42,765 bases of DNA, taken from positions 1 through 42,765 of the forward strand of contig CABUCT010000001.1 of the NCBI GenBank assembly GCA_902490145.1, read 5' to 3'. Made by a program: the position numbers and the translations under genes. Positions 17,579 through 25,768 of this stretch are shown here, in pieces; the stretch's first letter is position 1, and every line of letters begins with the position of its first letter. Source of the stretch: an uncultured Oscillospiraceae bacterium. Lineage in GTDB: Bacteria; Bacillota; Clostridia; Oscillospirales; Acutalibacteraceae. The notes under the pieces were generated by a model that saw nothing but the letters and a program-made list of their open reading frames with translations, searched no databases and was not told where the DNA came from.

Positions 17579-18063
17579 ATGTCGCACTCTGTGCCGTTCA
17601 AAGCATCTGCTCCTTTAATAATTGCATCATAAAACGATTGAACAGGAGCGTCTTCTTGATTGGACGAAATTTCAGACAGCTTTTCCAAAGCCTTTACCCT
17701 GTCAAAAAATTTTATTTCCATTCCGCCGCCTTTTGGTCTTTTGATCTCAGATATGCTGAAAAGATCAAGCGTTTCAAGCTGTTCATCGGTGATATCTTCG
17801 GCAAAAAGAAGCTTCACCGCATCGGTCACAGAACCAAATGCAACTCTTTTGAGTCCACTTGCCGCATCCACTGACGACAGTTCCATTTTACTTTTCAGCC
17901 TTTTTATTTCCGAAACAGCGGCTTCTTTCTGCAAAATTTTAAGTCCGGCTCTTTCGGGGAATATACGAAATCCGGCACGTGACGCTGCTTCCCTGAGATT
18001 ATTTGTAAGGGCGAAATCGGCACAAAATTGTTTTTCTTTGGGTGTTAATTTATAATCTTTCAT
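17575..18063 (-). CDS. phage terminase small subunit
   Basis: The 162-residue protein begins KLTPKEKQFCADF followed by LREAASRAGF, the helix-turn-helix region of Terminase_2-type small subunits, which recognise the packaging site and regulate the large subunit. AGGAGGG lies 5 bases upstream of the ATG, the strongest ribosome site of the cassette, as expected for its first gene. The stop overlaps the terL start (ATGA). Confidence 0.82.
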   Translation of the reverse strand: MKDYKLTPKEKQFCADFALTNNLREAASRAGFRIFPERAGLKILQKEAAVSEIKRLKSKMELSSVDAASGLKRVAFGSVTDAVKLLFAEDITDEQLETLDLFSISEIKRPKGGGMEIKFFDRVKALEKLSEISSNQEDAPVQSFYDAIIKGADALNGTECDI

Positions 18064-18503
18064 TCAATCCCTCCTATTTCAGCAGACAAAAAAAGAACAA
18101 GTTGCACGAAATCATACAACCTGAAAACATAAACCGATTAAATTTTTCATATTTTGATATAGGTTTAAGCCAGATAAGGATAAAAGATTTTGTAAACAAG
18201 ATTAATCTTATGCTTGTTCAAAAGCCTTGGAATACTGCAATATTCTTTCGTTTTTCAACCTTGACTAAGAAAATTTTTTGTCTTACAAAACTGTTTTTTA
18301 TCTGAAATGAATAAATTTTTGCTGAAAGACAAAATAAAAACTACTTTTAAGCTGGTGCTTGACGAGCATTTTTACATTGTATTTCACAAAAGAACTTCAT
18401 TTTCAGACTTTTCTCCCTATTTGGATTAAATCTTGATTTGCGGTAATTTAACATTTCAAACAGTTGCCGTGAAAATATATATTGGTTTTATGGGGGCATA
18501 TAA
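18064..18503. other. 440-bp AT-rich intergenic region
   Basis: This is the divergent region between the head cassette (leftward) and the carboxypeptidase gene (rightward), so it should hold both promoters. I cannot identify either with confidence. A 12-bp palindrome, AAGATTAATCTT, lies at 18198-18209. A weak sigma-A-like pair (TTGGAT, 17 bp, TAATTT) lies upstream of the carboxypeptidase. No repressor, integrase or repeated att-like core was seen. Confidence 0.4.
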
Positions 18504-19733
18504 ATGCGAAAAATAATTTGCTTTGTATTGGCATTTTCGGTTGCAGTAACCTACTCGGTATGTTTTGCCGACGAGGCTGAAGTTTCCGCACCGGCAACTG
18601 AATATGTAAGTGAGGGAATGTATGATAACTTTGAAACTGCGTCGGTACTCAGTGAAGCAGTTCAGACCGATGAGATTGAAATCAATGCAACCTGCGGTGT
18701 ACTTGCAGAAGTGTCGACCGGTAAAATTCTGTATGCAAAAAATGAAAATGAAACACGTTCGCCTGCTTCTATCACAAAAATCATGACGTTGCTTTTGTGT
18801 GTTGAGGCGATTGACTCGGGAAGGCTTGCTCTTACTGATAAGGTAACGGCGAGTGAACACGCAAGTTCCATGGGCGGATCTCAAATTTGGTTAAAGCCCG
18901 GCGAAACGATGACCGTGGATGAGATGCTTAAAGCCGTAACAGTCGCATCTGCGAATGACGCGGCGGTAGCACTAGCTGAGCATATCGGCGGAAGTGAAGA
19001 AGGTTTCGTTATGATGATGAACAGCAGAGCCAAAGAACTTTCGATGGATTCAACATGTTTTAAAAATGCATGTGGGCTGGATGTCGACGGACATTTCAGC
19101 ACAGCGGCAGATATAGCGAAAATGTCGTGTGAGCTTTTGAAACATGATTTAATAAAAAATTATTCGACCATTTGGATGGACTATCTTCGTGACGGAAAAA
19201 CTCAGCTTGTAAACACCAATAAGCTTGTGCGTTTTTATGAAGGAGCCACAGGACTTAAGACCGGCACTACCGATAAAGCAGGATACTGCGTGGCAGCATC
19301 TGCTCAAAAAAACGGCATGGAGCTTGTTGCGGTAATTCTGGACGGCGAAACAAGCGATAAGAGGTTTTCGTCGGCAAAGGCATTGCTTAATTACGGATTC
19401 GGTGCATTCGAGCTTACGAAAAAAACACTTGACGAAACTGCTTTCCAAACCGTGATGATAAACCATGGTTTAGAGAGTACAGCAGACATAACCTTTGATA
19501 GGGAAAAAAGTTTTTTGCTTAAAAAAGGAAAGGCAAATAATATTGAGATAAAGATAAATATGGCCGAAAGCGTAAATGCACCTGTTTCAGCAGGTCAGTT
19601 GCTTGGGAAAGTCAGTTTCCTGCTCGATGGCGAAATAATTGGAGAAAGTGATGTGTTGGCGGCAAAGGCAGTAGATAAAATAACTTTTAAAACGGCGTTT
19701 TGCAGATTGCTGAAAGAATTTTTTAAAACCTAA
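18504..19733 (+). CDS. D-alanyl-D-alanine carboxypeptidase (DacF-like)
   Basis: This penicillin-binding enzyme trims the terminal D-Ala from peptidoglycan stem peptides outside the membrane. The 409-residue protein has an N-terminal signal peptide (about 1-22, cleavage near CFADEA) and all three active-site motifs: SITK (Ser89, Lys92), SAN (149-151) and KTG (254-256). The last 110 or so residues form the beta-rich PBP5-type C-terminal domain; an amphipathic end (TFKTAFCRLLKEFF) could anchor it to the membrane. GGGGG precedes the ATG. In Bacilli, DacF is a sporulation gene, but nothing here proves such control. Confidence 0.92.
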   Translation: MRKIICFVLAFSVAVTYSVCFADEAEVSAPATEYVSEGMYDNFETASVLSEAVQTDEIEINATCGVLAEVSTGKILYAKNENETRSPASITKIMTLLLCVEAIDSGRLALTDKVTASEHASSMGGSQIWLKPGETMTVDEMLKAVTVASANDAAVALAEHIGGSEEGFVMMMNSRAKELSMDSTCFKNACGLDVDGHFSTAADIAKMSCELLKHDLIKNYSTIWMDYLRDGKTQLVNTNKLVRFYEGATGLKTGTTDKAGYCVAASAQKNGMELVAVILDGETSDKRFSSAKALLNYGFGAFELTKKTLDETAFQTVMINHGLESTADITFDREKSFLLKKGKANNIEIKINMAESVNAPVSAGQLLGKVSFLLDGEIIGESDVLAAKAVDKITFKTAFCRLLKEFFKT

Positions 19734-19804
19734 GATCTTTTCGTAACACCTTTCCGGTTCTGGGCATAGAATGACAATGAAGGCTGGAAAGGAGGAAAAA
19801 CGAT

Positions 19805-19930
19805 ATGTGTAACTTTTTTGGTAACGGAAACTGCTGGATCATCATCCTTATCATCATCCTGCTCTTAGGCTCAAACTGCGGCAATGGATGCGGATGCAAC
19901 AACAACAACGATTGTGGCTGCGGCTGCTAA
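19805..19930 (+). CDS. 41-residue Cys-rich membrane peptide
   Basis: This very short gene is supported by a perfect AAGGAGG 9-10 nt upstream of the ATG and by the terminator directly after it. The peptide is MCNFFGNGNCW, then a run of ten Ile/Leu residues (12-21) that would make one membrane segment, then a Cys/Gly/Asn-rich tail ending CGCGC (seven of the last 17 residues are Cys or near-Cys repeats). It resembles the small YjcZ-like or Cys-rich peptides seen in sporulating Firmicutes, but I cannot assign it to a family. The cysteines could bind metal or cross-link. Function unknown. Confidence 0.65.
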   Translation: MCNFFGNGNCWIIILIIILLLGSNCGNGCGCNNNNDCGCGC

Positions 19931-19951
19931 TCGGCTGTAAACGGCAAAAAG

Positions 19952-19993
19952 CTGCCGGAGATATCATTTGATATCTCCGGCAGTCTTTTTTTT
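19952..19993 (+). terminator. Rho-independent terminator
   Basis: A perfect hairpin with 15-bp arms (19952-19966 and 19969-19983) is followed by a TCTTTTTTTTT tract. It ends the small Cys-rich peptide gene, and possibly the carboxypeptidase transcript as well. Confidence 0.95.
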
Positions 19994-20217
19994 GAAAATA
20001 TAATATTTGTTTTAGGTTTCTTAAAGATATATTCATAACCTTAATGTATATTATAACCATAGCTTAATTGATAACAGTTACTTAAAAGAAAAATGTCTAC
20101 AGACTTTTCTCATGATGCATGATAAAAACCGAACAAATTATTTATTTCAAAACCCACCGTTTTTATTGCAGCATATGCGGGGAATAATAAAACATAAAAA
20201 ATTAAAGGAGCATTTAT

Positions 20218-21618
20218 ATGGACGACTTTAATTATAATAATGAAGATATAAAAGACAACAAAAAAGAAGATACCAAAGCTGATATCTCTGAAACCGATTC
20301 CAAAGAGGATTTCAAATATTCCGATCAGCCTTATTACGGATATTCGGGATCACACGAAGAAAAAAGTTACACTCCTCCGTTTCATGAGAGCAAAAATAAT
20401 ACGCCTCAAAATTTGTATCCTGTTTCTCCAAATGGCGGGTTTTCAGAAAACAACTTCTCCGCAGATAAGAAAATTCCTAAGCCGGTAACAACTAAAAGTG
20501 TATTTATTTCTTGTCTTATATCCGCCTTGGTTGCAAGTCTTATCACCGCAACTATTTTTGTATTCGGAACAGGAGCAGGTCGGTTGATCGGGAACAGAGG
20601 TTCTTCAAACACAAGCGAAACCGATAGTTCAGTTACAAACAACAGAACTTCCATAATATCTGACAGCACTGATGAAGCGATTGTTGAAGCGGTTGCAGAA
20701 AGTGTGAGCCCTTCTGTGGTAGGAATCGTGGTCACAAACACTGTGGGCAACTTTTTTTACGGAAATTCCGAACAGTCAAGCCAAGGTTCCGGAATAATAT
20801 ACTCTTCCGACGGATATATAATCACAAATTATCATGTGATTTCCGCTGCAGTTGAGTCAAACGGTGTAATAAAAGTGTATCTGCCAACCGATATTGAAAC
20901 CGGAATTGATGCATCGGTGACAGGATACGATGTAAGCTCCGACCTTGCAGTTATCAAAATAAACAGCAGCGGACTTACCGCCATTGAAATCGGTGATTCT
21001 TCTGCACTTAAAGTCGGACAGACTGCTATTGCAGTCGGCAATCCAGGCGGCATCACCTTCATGGGCTCGGTCAGCAAGGGAATAATCAGTGGGCTTGATC
21101 GTGTTTTGCAGCTTGAAAATACAAAAGAAATAAACCTGATACAAACCGATGCGGCTATTAATCCTGGAAACTCAGGCGGTGCTCTTGTAAACAGCAATGG
21201 TCAGCTTATCGGTGTAAACAGTGCCAAAATGGCGTCTTCTGATTATGAAGGAATGGGATTCGCAATTCCGGTAAACAGTGTTGTGGAAATATGCACCCGT
21301 ATTATTCAAAATGAAGATGCTCCTACTCCATATGTCGGAGTTGAGATAAATACACGATATGACTCTAACACTCTTAAAATGATGGGATATCCCGCGGGTG
21401 TTGTGGTTTCACGAGTTGTTGACGGAAGCCCTGCCGACAATGCGGGTATTGAACAAGGTGATATTATTACCGAATTCAATGGCACGTCAGTTACCAGTTA
21501 CTCTGCCTTTAACAGCGAGAAATTGAAATGCAGTCCCAATCAAGAGGTTACTCTTACGGTTTACCGTGCAGGTAGAACCTATTCGGTAAAAATGACTCTT
21601 GGTACAGCCAATGACTAG
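20218..21618 (+). CDS. membrane-anchored HtrA/DegP-like serine protease
   Basis: The 466-residue protein has a charged, Asn/Ser/Tyr-rich cytoplasmic N-terminus (1-90), one membrane helix (about 94-118), then a trypsin-like protease domain outside the membrane with the complete triad His206 (TNYHV), Asp242 (SSDLAV) and Ser319 (NPGNSGGA), and one C-terminal PDZ domain (about 365-460, with GSPADNAGIEQGD). It should degrade or refold damaged envelope proteins. AAAGGAG precedes the ATG. The gene stands alone, with a terminator on the upstream side and a candidate RNA gene downstream; no two-component system is nearby. Confidence 0.93.
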   Translation: MDDFNYNNEDIKDNKKEDTKADISETDSKEDFKYSDQPYYGYSGSHEEKSYTPPFHESKNNTPQNLYPVSPNGGFSENNFSADKKIPKPVTTKSVFISCLISALVASLITATIFVFGTGAGRLIGNRGSSNTSETDSSVTNNRTSIISDSTDEAIVEAVAESVSPSVVGIVVTNTVGNFFYGNSEQSSQGSGIIYSSDGYIITNYHVISAAVESNGVIKVYLPTDIETGIDASVTGYDVSSDLAVIKINSSGLTAIEIGDSSALKVGQTAIAVGNPGGITFMGSVSKGIISGLDRVLQLENTKEINLIQTDAAINPGNSGGALVNSNGQLIGVNSAKMASSDYEGMGFAIPVNSVVEICTRIIQNEDAPTPYVGVEINTRYDSNTLKMMGYPAGVVVSRVVDGSPADNAGIEQGDIITEFNGTSVTSYSAFNSEKLKCSPNQEVTLTVYRAGRTYSVKMTLGTAND

Positions 21619-21696
21619 GGCAACGCACGGCAGATAACATACTGCTGCGGACTGAGTTTAAAAGCAAACATTCTAAATATGTCATCACTTGAAAAA

Positions 21697-21702
21697 TATA
21701 AT
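21697..21702 (+). promoter_or_regulatory. -10 element before candidate RNA
   Basis: A perfect TATAAT stands about 80 bp after the HtrA stop, with a transcription start expected near 21709. No good -35 hexamer is present at 16-18 bp, so the promoter is only partly supported. Confidence 0.4.
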
Positions 21703-21708
21703 ATTCCC

Positions 21709-21900
21709 CTTATTTTATCGTCCCGGCGATGTAACAAGGAGATGACATGCTAAAGAAAGTTTGCACACTCTGATCCTTGTAAGGCCATAAGTCTTATGGC
21801 GTTCGTCCTTGAATAAAATGAGAAAGCTATCCCGTGCTTTCACCTGAAAAATTACAGGCGGGAACGTTCAATAGAGCGTTCCCAAACGGGAACCAAATAT
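21709..21900 (+). ncRNA. candidate structured non-coding RNA, family unknown
   Basis: This protein-free stretch is packed with complementary segments: ACAAGGA (21734-21740) with TCCTTGT (21774-21780); GCCATAAG with CTTATGGC (21784-21791, 21793-21800); GAAAGC with GCTTTC (21822-21827, 21836-21841); CCTG with CAGG (21843-21846, 21855-21858); GGGAACG with CGTTCCC (21860-21866, 21877-21883). A long-range stem CGTCCCG (21719-21725) with CGGGAACG (21859-21866), or with CGGGAAC (21887-21893), could close the fold. Five consecutive helices in about 190 nt after a TATAAT suggest a real RNA. I could not match it to 6S, tmRNA, SRP, RNase P or a riboswitch. Both ends are approximate. Confidence 0.4.
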
Positions 21901-21977
21901 TTAGTTGAAAATACTATCTCCGGGTACATATACCCAAATTAATTTAGACAACATCTTTTTCATACTCTCCTCATGAA

Positions 21978-22038
21978 GTTAGACCGGCGTGAATATTTTT
22001 TGGACAGATTGATCCGAATTTATTAACGCCGGTCTAAC
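21978..22038. repeat. 13-bp perfect inverted repeat
   Basis: GTTAGACCGGCGT (21978-21990) is repeated as its reverse complement at 22026-22038 with 35 nt between. It may be part of the RNA described just upstream or a separate palindromic element. No copies were noticed elsewhere in the window. Confidence 0.6.
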
Positions 22039-22109
22039 GATATCTGATAGATCTTAATTGCTGCTTAATTGCAACAGCGAGTAAAATCTTTGTCTTAGCT
22101 GAAAATAAT

Positions 22110-22146
22110 AAAAAGGTGTGACTCAGGTTTAGAGCCACACCTTTTT
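22110..22146. terminator. bidirectional terminator
   Basis: AAAAAGGTGTG-A-CTC and its near-complement GAG-C-CACACCTTTTT form a 15-bp stem with one mismatch and a 7-nt loop, with A-runs and T-runs on either side. It lies between the converging RNA/HtrA side and the fumarate reductase operon and can serve both. Confidence 0.85.
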
Positions 22147-22215
22147 AAATTATTTTATAGACTTGCTAATATTTGCAGACTTGATAATACAAGACCTTCT
22201 ATTTTAATAATCTGA

Positions 22216-23415
22216 TCAAACTACCATTCCGAATATCTTTGAAGCGACAACAATAAAAACAAGTGCAATCGGATATGTTGCAGCATAAGCTGATGCAACG
22301 TCGTCCGTGCCGGCCACCGATATAAGTGTACCCAGTGCCGGTGTACTTGTCATACCACCGGTGATAGATCCGAGATTGTTGAAAATGCTGAGCTTGAAAA
22401 CATATTTTGCGATTATGAATCCGATAACCATCGGAAGTGTGGTCATTATGATTCCATATACAAAATAGGATGGCTTAAAGTTGTTGACAAAGTTAACTCC
22501 TCCGGGAACTCCTGCTCCGATAAGGAAGAGCATAAGTCCAAGCTCTCGGAAAACGTTGAGTGTGTTTTTGTTTATTCTCATATCAATCGAACCGAAGTGA
22601 CCGAAGTGACCGACAATAAGACCCATAATAAGCGTTCCGCCGGATGATCCGAGCGAGAAATTAATTCCTGGGATTTTGATACTTCCGAGAACTATTCCGA
22701 GTGCTACAGTAGCCATAAATGGGAAAAATCCAAGCGAATCAAGCTGAATTCTTTTGCCCTTTGATTCAGGGATTGTAACACTATTTGCGGCTTCAAACTG
22801 TTCACGCTCTTTTTTTATATCGACCTTAAGAAGTCGGGGAATTATCTGAACAAAAAGAACAACACCAAGCACGCCGAAGATATAAGCAATGCCATACCCC
22901 GCTGTTACAAGACTTTCACCATCGGTACCCGCAAATACTTCTTTTGCCGAAGAAAGTCCAGGGGTGCTTGTGAGTGCACCGGTCAAAAGTCCGATTGCCA
23001 TGGCGGGTTCAACACCTAAAGCAACTGTAATTGACATTACTACAAATCCGATAGTGATTATGATAGCTCCAAGAGCCAAATAAGAAACGCTTTTCTTGTT
23101 AAAGCTGCGGAAAAACTTCGGTCCGGCAATAAGTCCGACCGCTGTGACGAACAACGCAGTTCCTATATTAGAAACTAAACCAAAACTTGATTTCAAGCTG
23201 TCGTTCCAAAATGTTATGGTTGTGTCTCCAATTTGGATAGCGTTAACATAGTGTGCAAATATACCAAATACAAGAGCCATGAGCAGTACTCCGGCAGTTC
23301 CAAGTGAAATACCTTTTACTTTAATGCCGCCCAAAAGATAGCCGACCATAGCAATAATAAAAATAAAAAACAAAGTTGTGAGCAGGCTGTGCATAACAGA
23401 ACCTATATATACCAT
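22216..23415 (-). CDS. AspT/YidE-family (Asp-Al_Ex) membrane carrier without RCK domains
   Basis: The 399-residue protein has about ten membrane helices in two homologous halves, each with a GGMTSTPA-like turn (LTGALTSTPGLSS in the first, SITGGMTSTPALG in the second), the hallmark of the aspartate-alanine antiporter fold. Family members are often about 550 residues with central TrkA_C domains; here a short charged loop (VDIKKEREQFEAAN) replaces them. As the last gene of the fumarate reductase operon, it may exchange or export C4-dicarboxylates such as succinate, aspartate or malate; that is inference. A TTG 18 bp upstream is in frame, but the ATG at 23413-23415 has GAGGAGA at good spacing. 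Confidence 0.85.
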   Translation of the reverse strand: MVYIGSVMHSLLTTLFFIFIIAMVGYLLGGIKVKGISLGTAGVLLMALVFGIFAHYVNAIQIGDTTITFWNDSLKSSFGLVSNIGTALFVTAVGLIAGPKFFRSFNKKSVSYLALGAIIITIGFVVMSITVALGVEPAMAIGLLTGALTSTPGLSSAKEVFAGTDGESLVTAGYGIAYIFGVLGVVLFVQIIPRLLKVDIKKEREQFEAANSVTIPESKGKRIQLDSLGFFPFMATVALGIVLGSIKIPGINFSLGSSGGTLIMGLIVGHFGHFGSIDMRINKNTLNVFRELGLMLFLIGAGVPGGVNFVNNFKPSYFVYGIIMTTLPMVIGFIIAKYVFKLSIFNNLGSITGGMTSTPALGTLISVAGTDDVASAYAATYPIALVFIVVASKIFGMVV

Positions 23416-23436
23416 TTTTCTGTTTCTCCTCAAAAC

Positions 23437-23461
23437 GGCGGGCGGTAAGATCCGCCCACCG
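23437..23461 (-). promoter_or_regulatory. intercistronic hairpin before the carrier gene
   Basis: GGGCGG and CCGCCC form a GC-rich stem with a 6-nt loop between the flavoprotein stop and the carrier start, followed on the minus strand by GTTTTG. The T-run is short, so it may be a partial terminator or an mRNA-stabilising stem that lowers carrier expression relative to the enzyme genes. Confidence 0.5.
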
Positions 23462-23470
23462 GTATAATAA

Positions 23471-25063
23471 TTATTTTCTTGCGTAGTTCGGAAGAAGCTT
23501 CGGTGATTTCACATCTGATTTAATACCGGCATCACTAAGCTCTTTCTCAAAACGTTCAACATGGTCAAGGGTGAGTTTTCCGACTTTTACACTCTTTGCT
23601 TTTTCAGAAGCGTTTTTACCCGCATTGCGGCCGAAAACGATAATATCAAGCAATGAATTTCCCATAAGACGGTTACGTCCGTGGATTCCTCCTACAGCCT
23701 CACCGGCAACAAAGAGGTTTTCAACACCGCTCTGACCATTGTCTGAAATATCGATACCACCGTTTTGGTAATGAAGTGTCGGATAAACAAGAATAGGCTC
23801 TTTGCGGATATCGATGCCATATTTACCGAACATTCTCATCATTGCAGGGATGCGTTTTTCAATAGTACCCTCTCCGTTTTTAAGCTCGATCATAGGAGTA
23901 TCAAGCCATACGGCTTTTCCTTGAGGAGTTTCGACGCCATTTTTACGGTCTGAACATTCGCGGATTATAGAAGCTGCCGAAACATCGCGGGTCTCAAGCG
24001 GATGCATAAATACTTCACCATTTACGTTGACCAATTTTGCACCGAGAGAACGAACCTTTTCGGTAACGAGAGCACCGAAAATCTGTTCAGGGAAAGCAGC
24101 TCCGGTGGGATGATATTGAAGTGTATCAGCATAAAGGAGCTTTGCACCAACGCGATAAGCCAGTACCAAGCCATCAGCCGTTGCACCGTAATGATTAGAA
24201 GTCGGGAATCCCTGATAGTGCAGACGTCCCGCACCACCGGTTGCGATGATAACGGTCTTTGCCTTCGCCACAAGAATCTCTCCGGTTTCCATGTTCATGA
24301 GAACAGCACCGGAAGCCTTGCCGTTTTCATCAAGAATAATTTCGATAGCAGCGGTGAAATCAACCACAGGAATCTCACGGTTAAGAACTTCATCGCGAAG
24401 CGTTCTCATGATTTCGGCACCTGAATAGTCCTTTGCAGCATGCATACGTTTTCTTGAAGTTCCGCCGCCGTGGGTGGTAATCATAGTTCCGTCTGGAGCT
24501 TTATCAAATTCAACACCCAAATTGTTGAGCCATTGAATCGCTTCAGGAGCCTCGTTTACCAATTTGTAAAGAAGTTCCGGCTTTGCAGCAAAATGTCCGC
24601 CGCCGAAAGCATCAAGATAATGCTGTGCAGGGCTGTCGTTTGGCTTGTCTGCAGCCTGGATTCCACCCTCAGCCATCATGGTGTTTGCGTCACCGATACG
24701 AAGCTTTGTAACAATCATTACTTTTGCTCCGTTGTTATCGGCCTCAATAGCAGCAGAAGAACCTGCACCGCCGCCACCGATGATAAGAACATCAACATCA
24801 TAATCAGGATTTTCAAGATCAATGTCTTTGTCAATAACACGACTATGACCCTGAAGCAAAGCGGCAAGCTCTGTCGGAACTTTTTCACCCTTGTTGGGAC
24901 CGACTGTGAGAGTTGCAAATTCCTCCTTTTTATAGTCGGGATGATATGTAGCAAGGAGGGTTTCTTTTTCCTCAGCGGTCATTCTTCTCGGTTCAAACTC
25001 AGCGTTCTTTACGCGTGCATCTTCAACCTTTTTTATGGATTTTTGTAATTCACTTGGATACAT
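23471..25063 (-). CDS. frdA: soluble fumarate reductase flavoprotein subunit
   Basis: This 530-residue FAD protein belongs to the fumarate reductase/succinate dehydrogenase flavoprotein family. An N-terminal extension of about 90 residues precedes the dinucleotide fold GGGGAG (96-101). By-eye alignment with E. coli FrdA keeps the substrate residues: His318 (YHPTG), Arg359 (ETRDV), His431 (TLHYQNGG) and Arg465 (RNRLMGNS). The histidine that carries covalent FAD in quinone-linked enzymes is replaced by Asn127 (DANTMMAEGG), so FAD is probably non-covalent, as in soluble enzymes such as TfrA. No membrane anchor gene is present. AAGGAGG precedes the ATG, and the gene follows frdB by 12 bp. Electrons probably come from the Flx/Hdr proteins encoded upstream. 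Confidence 0.88.
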   Translation of the reverse strand: MYPSELQKSIKKVEDARVKNAEFEPRRMTAEEKETLLATYHPDYKKEEFATLTVGPNKGEKVPTELAALLQGHSRVIDKDIDLENPDYDVDVLIIGGGGAGSSAAIEADNNGAKVMIVTKLRIGDANTMMAEGGIQAADKPNDSPAQHYLDAFGGGHFAAKPELLYKLVNEAPEAIQWLNNLGVEFDKAPDGTMITTHGGGTSRKRMHAAKDYSGAEIMRTLRDEVLNREIPVVDFTAAIEIILDENGKASGAVLMNMETGEILVAKAKTVIIATGGAGRLHYQGFPTSNHYGATADGLVLAYRVGAKLLYADTLQYHPTGAAFPEQIFGALVTEKVRSLGAKLVNVNGEVFMHPLETRDVSAASIIRECSDRKNGVETPQGKAVWLDTPMIELKNGEGTIEKRIPAMMRMFGKYGIDIRKEPILVYPTLHYQNGGIDISDNGQSGVENLFVAGEAVGGIHGRNRLMGNSLLDIIVFGRNAGKNASEKAKSVKVGKLTLDHVERFEKELSDAGIKSDVKSPKLLPNYARK

Positions 25064-25075
25064 AAAACAACCTCC

Positions 25076-25753
25076 TTATTTCTCGATCTCTCTGGTATTA
25101 TAGAGTTCTTTCATTTCTTCAATAGGTTTCTGCATAAGGTCCTCGAGAAGCTCCTTGAAATCGCCGTTTTTGATTTCTTTCACTCTGTTTTCAAGATGCT
25201 CTGTTTTGGGAGCAAGATATTTACCATTAAGTCTGCGGGCAAGCATTGCCACCTGCGGATGAGAAATACCTGCGGGGCAGCGTGAAGAACAAACACCGCA
25301 CATTACGCAGTCAAAGGATTCCTCAGCACATTTTTCGTATTCACCTCTCTGAGCATAGGCGATATACTGCATAACATTGAGTCCCTGAGTACAGCTCTTT
25401 GTGCAGGCATTGCAGCCGATACAGCTGTAAATTTCGGGATAAAGCTGCATCATAATCTGCTCGCTTGGGGAAATCTTTTCAATATCATAAACCTGTTTAA
25501 TAAGCGGGAAAAAGGGGAGTGTTGCAACATACATATTGTCCTCAACTTGTGTTGAGCAGGCGAGACAAACCTTGAGTTCGCGATCACCCTTTATGCGATA
25601 TATAGTGGCACAGGCTCCGCAAAAGCCGTTACGGCATCCGCAGCCTCTCACCAGCTGATATCCGGCATATTCCATAGCACCCATGATAGTCAGGCTTGAC
25701 GGGACTTCGTATTTTTTGCCCATCAGAAATACATTTACCATTTTCTGTTCCAT
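25076..25753 (-). CDS. frdB: fumarate reductase-type iron-sulfur subunit
   Basis: The 225-residue protein has an N-terminal [2Fe-2S] domain (Cys40, Cys45, Cys48, Cys63) followed by two complete CxxCxxCxxxC sets (Cys111-Cys121 and Cys149-Cys159). This is the plan of FrdB/SdhB and of the N-terminal part of the methanogen thiol:fumarate reductase subunit TfrB. TfrB continues into CCG-type domains; this protein stops before them, while a separate HdrB carrying such domains is encoded in the same operon. It should pass electrons into the flavoprotein encoded 12 bp downstream. AGAGAGG lies upstream of the ATG. Confidence 0.86.
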   Translation of the reverse strand: MEQKMVNVFLMGKKYEVPSSLTIMGAMEYAGYQLVRGCGCRNGFCGACATIYRIKGDRELKVCLACSTQVEDNMYVATLPFFPLIKQVYDIEKISPSEQIMMQLYPEIYSCIGCNACTKSCTQGLNVMQYIAYAQRGEYEKCAEESFDCVMCGVCSSRCPAGISHPQVAMLARRLNGKYLAPKTEHLENRVKEIKNGDFKELLEDLMQKPIEEMKELYNTREIEK

Positions 25754-25768
25754 ATTTCAAAACCTCTC

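Noticed and set aside
11859..18063. Complete prophage
   Set aside because: No integrase, repressor, replication, tail, holin or lysin gene is present, and no repeated attachment core was found around the cassette.
21709..21900. 6S RNA, tmRNA, SRP RNA, RNase P RNA or a known riboswitch
   Set aside because: The diagnostic conserved sequences I know for these RNAs were not found, so no family name is given.
23471..25753. Membrane quinol:fumarate reductase
   Set aside because: No membrane anchor subunits are encoded, the covalent-FAD histidine position is Asn127, and the neighbours are soluble Hdr/Flx proteins.
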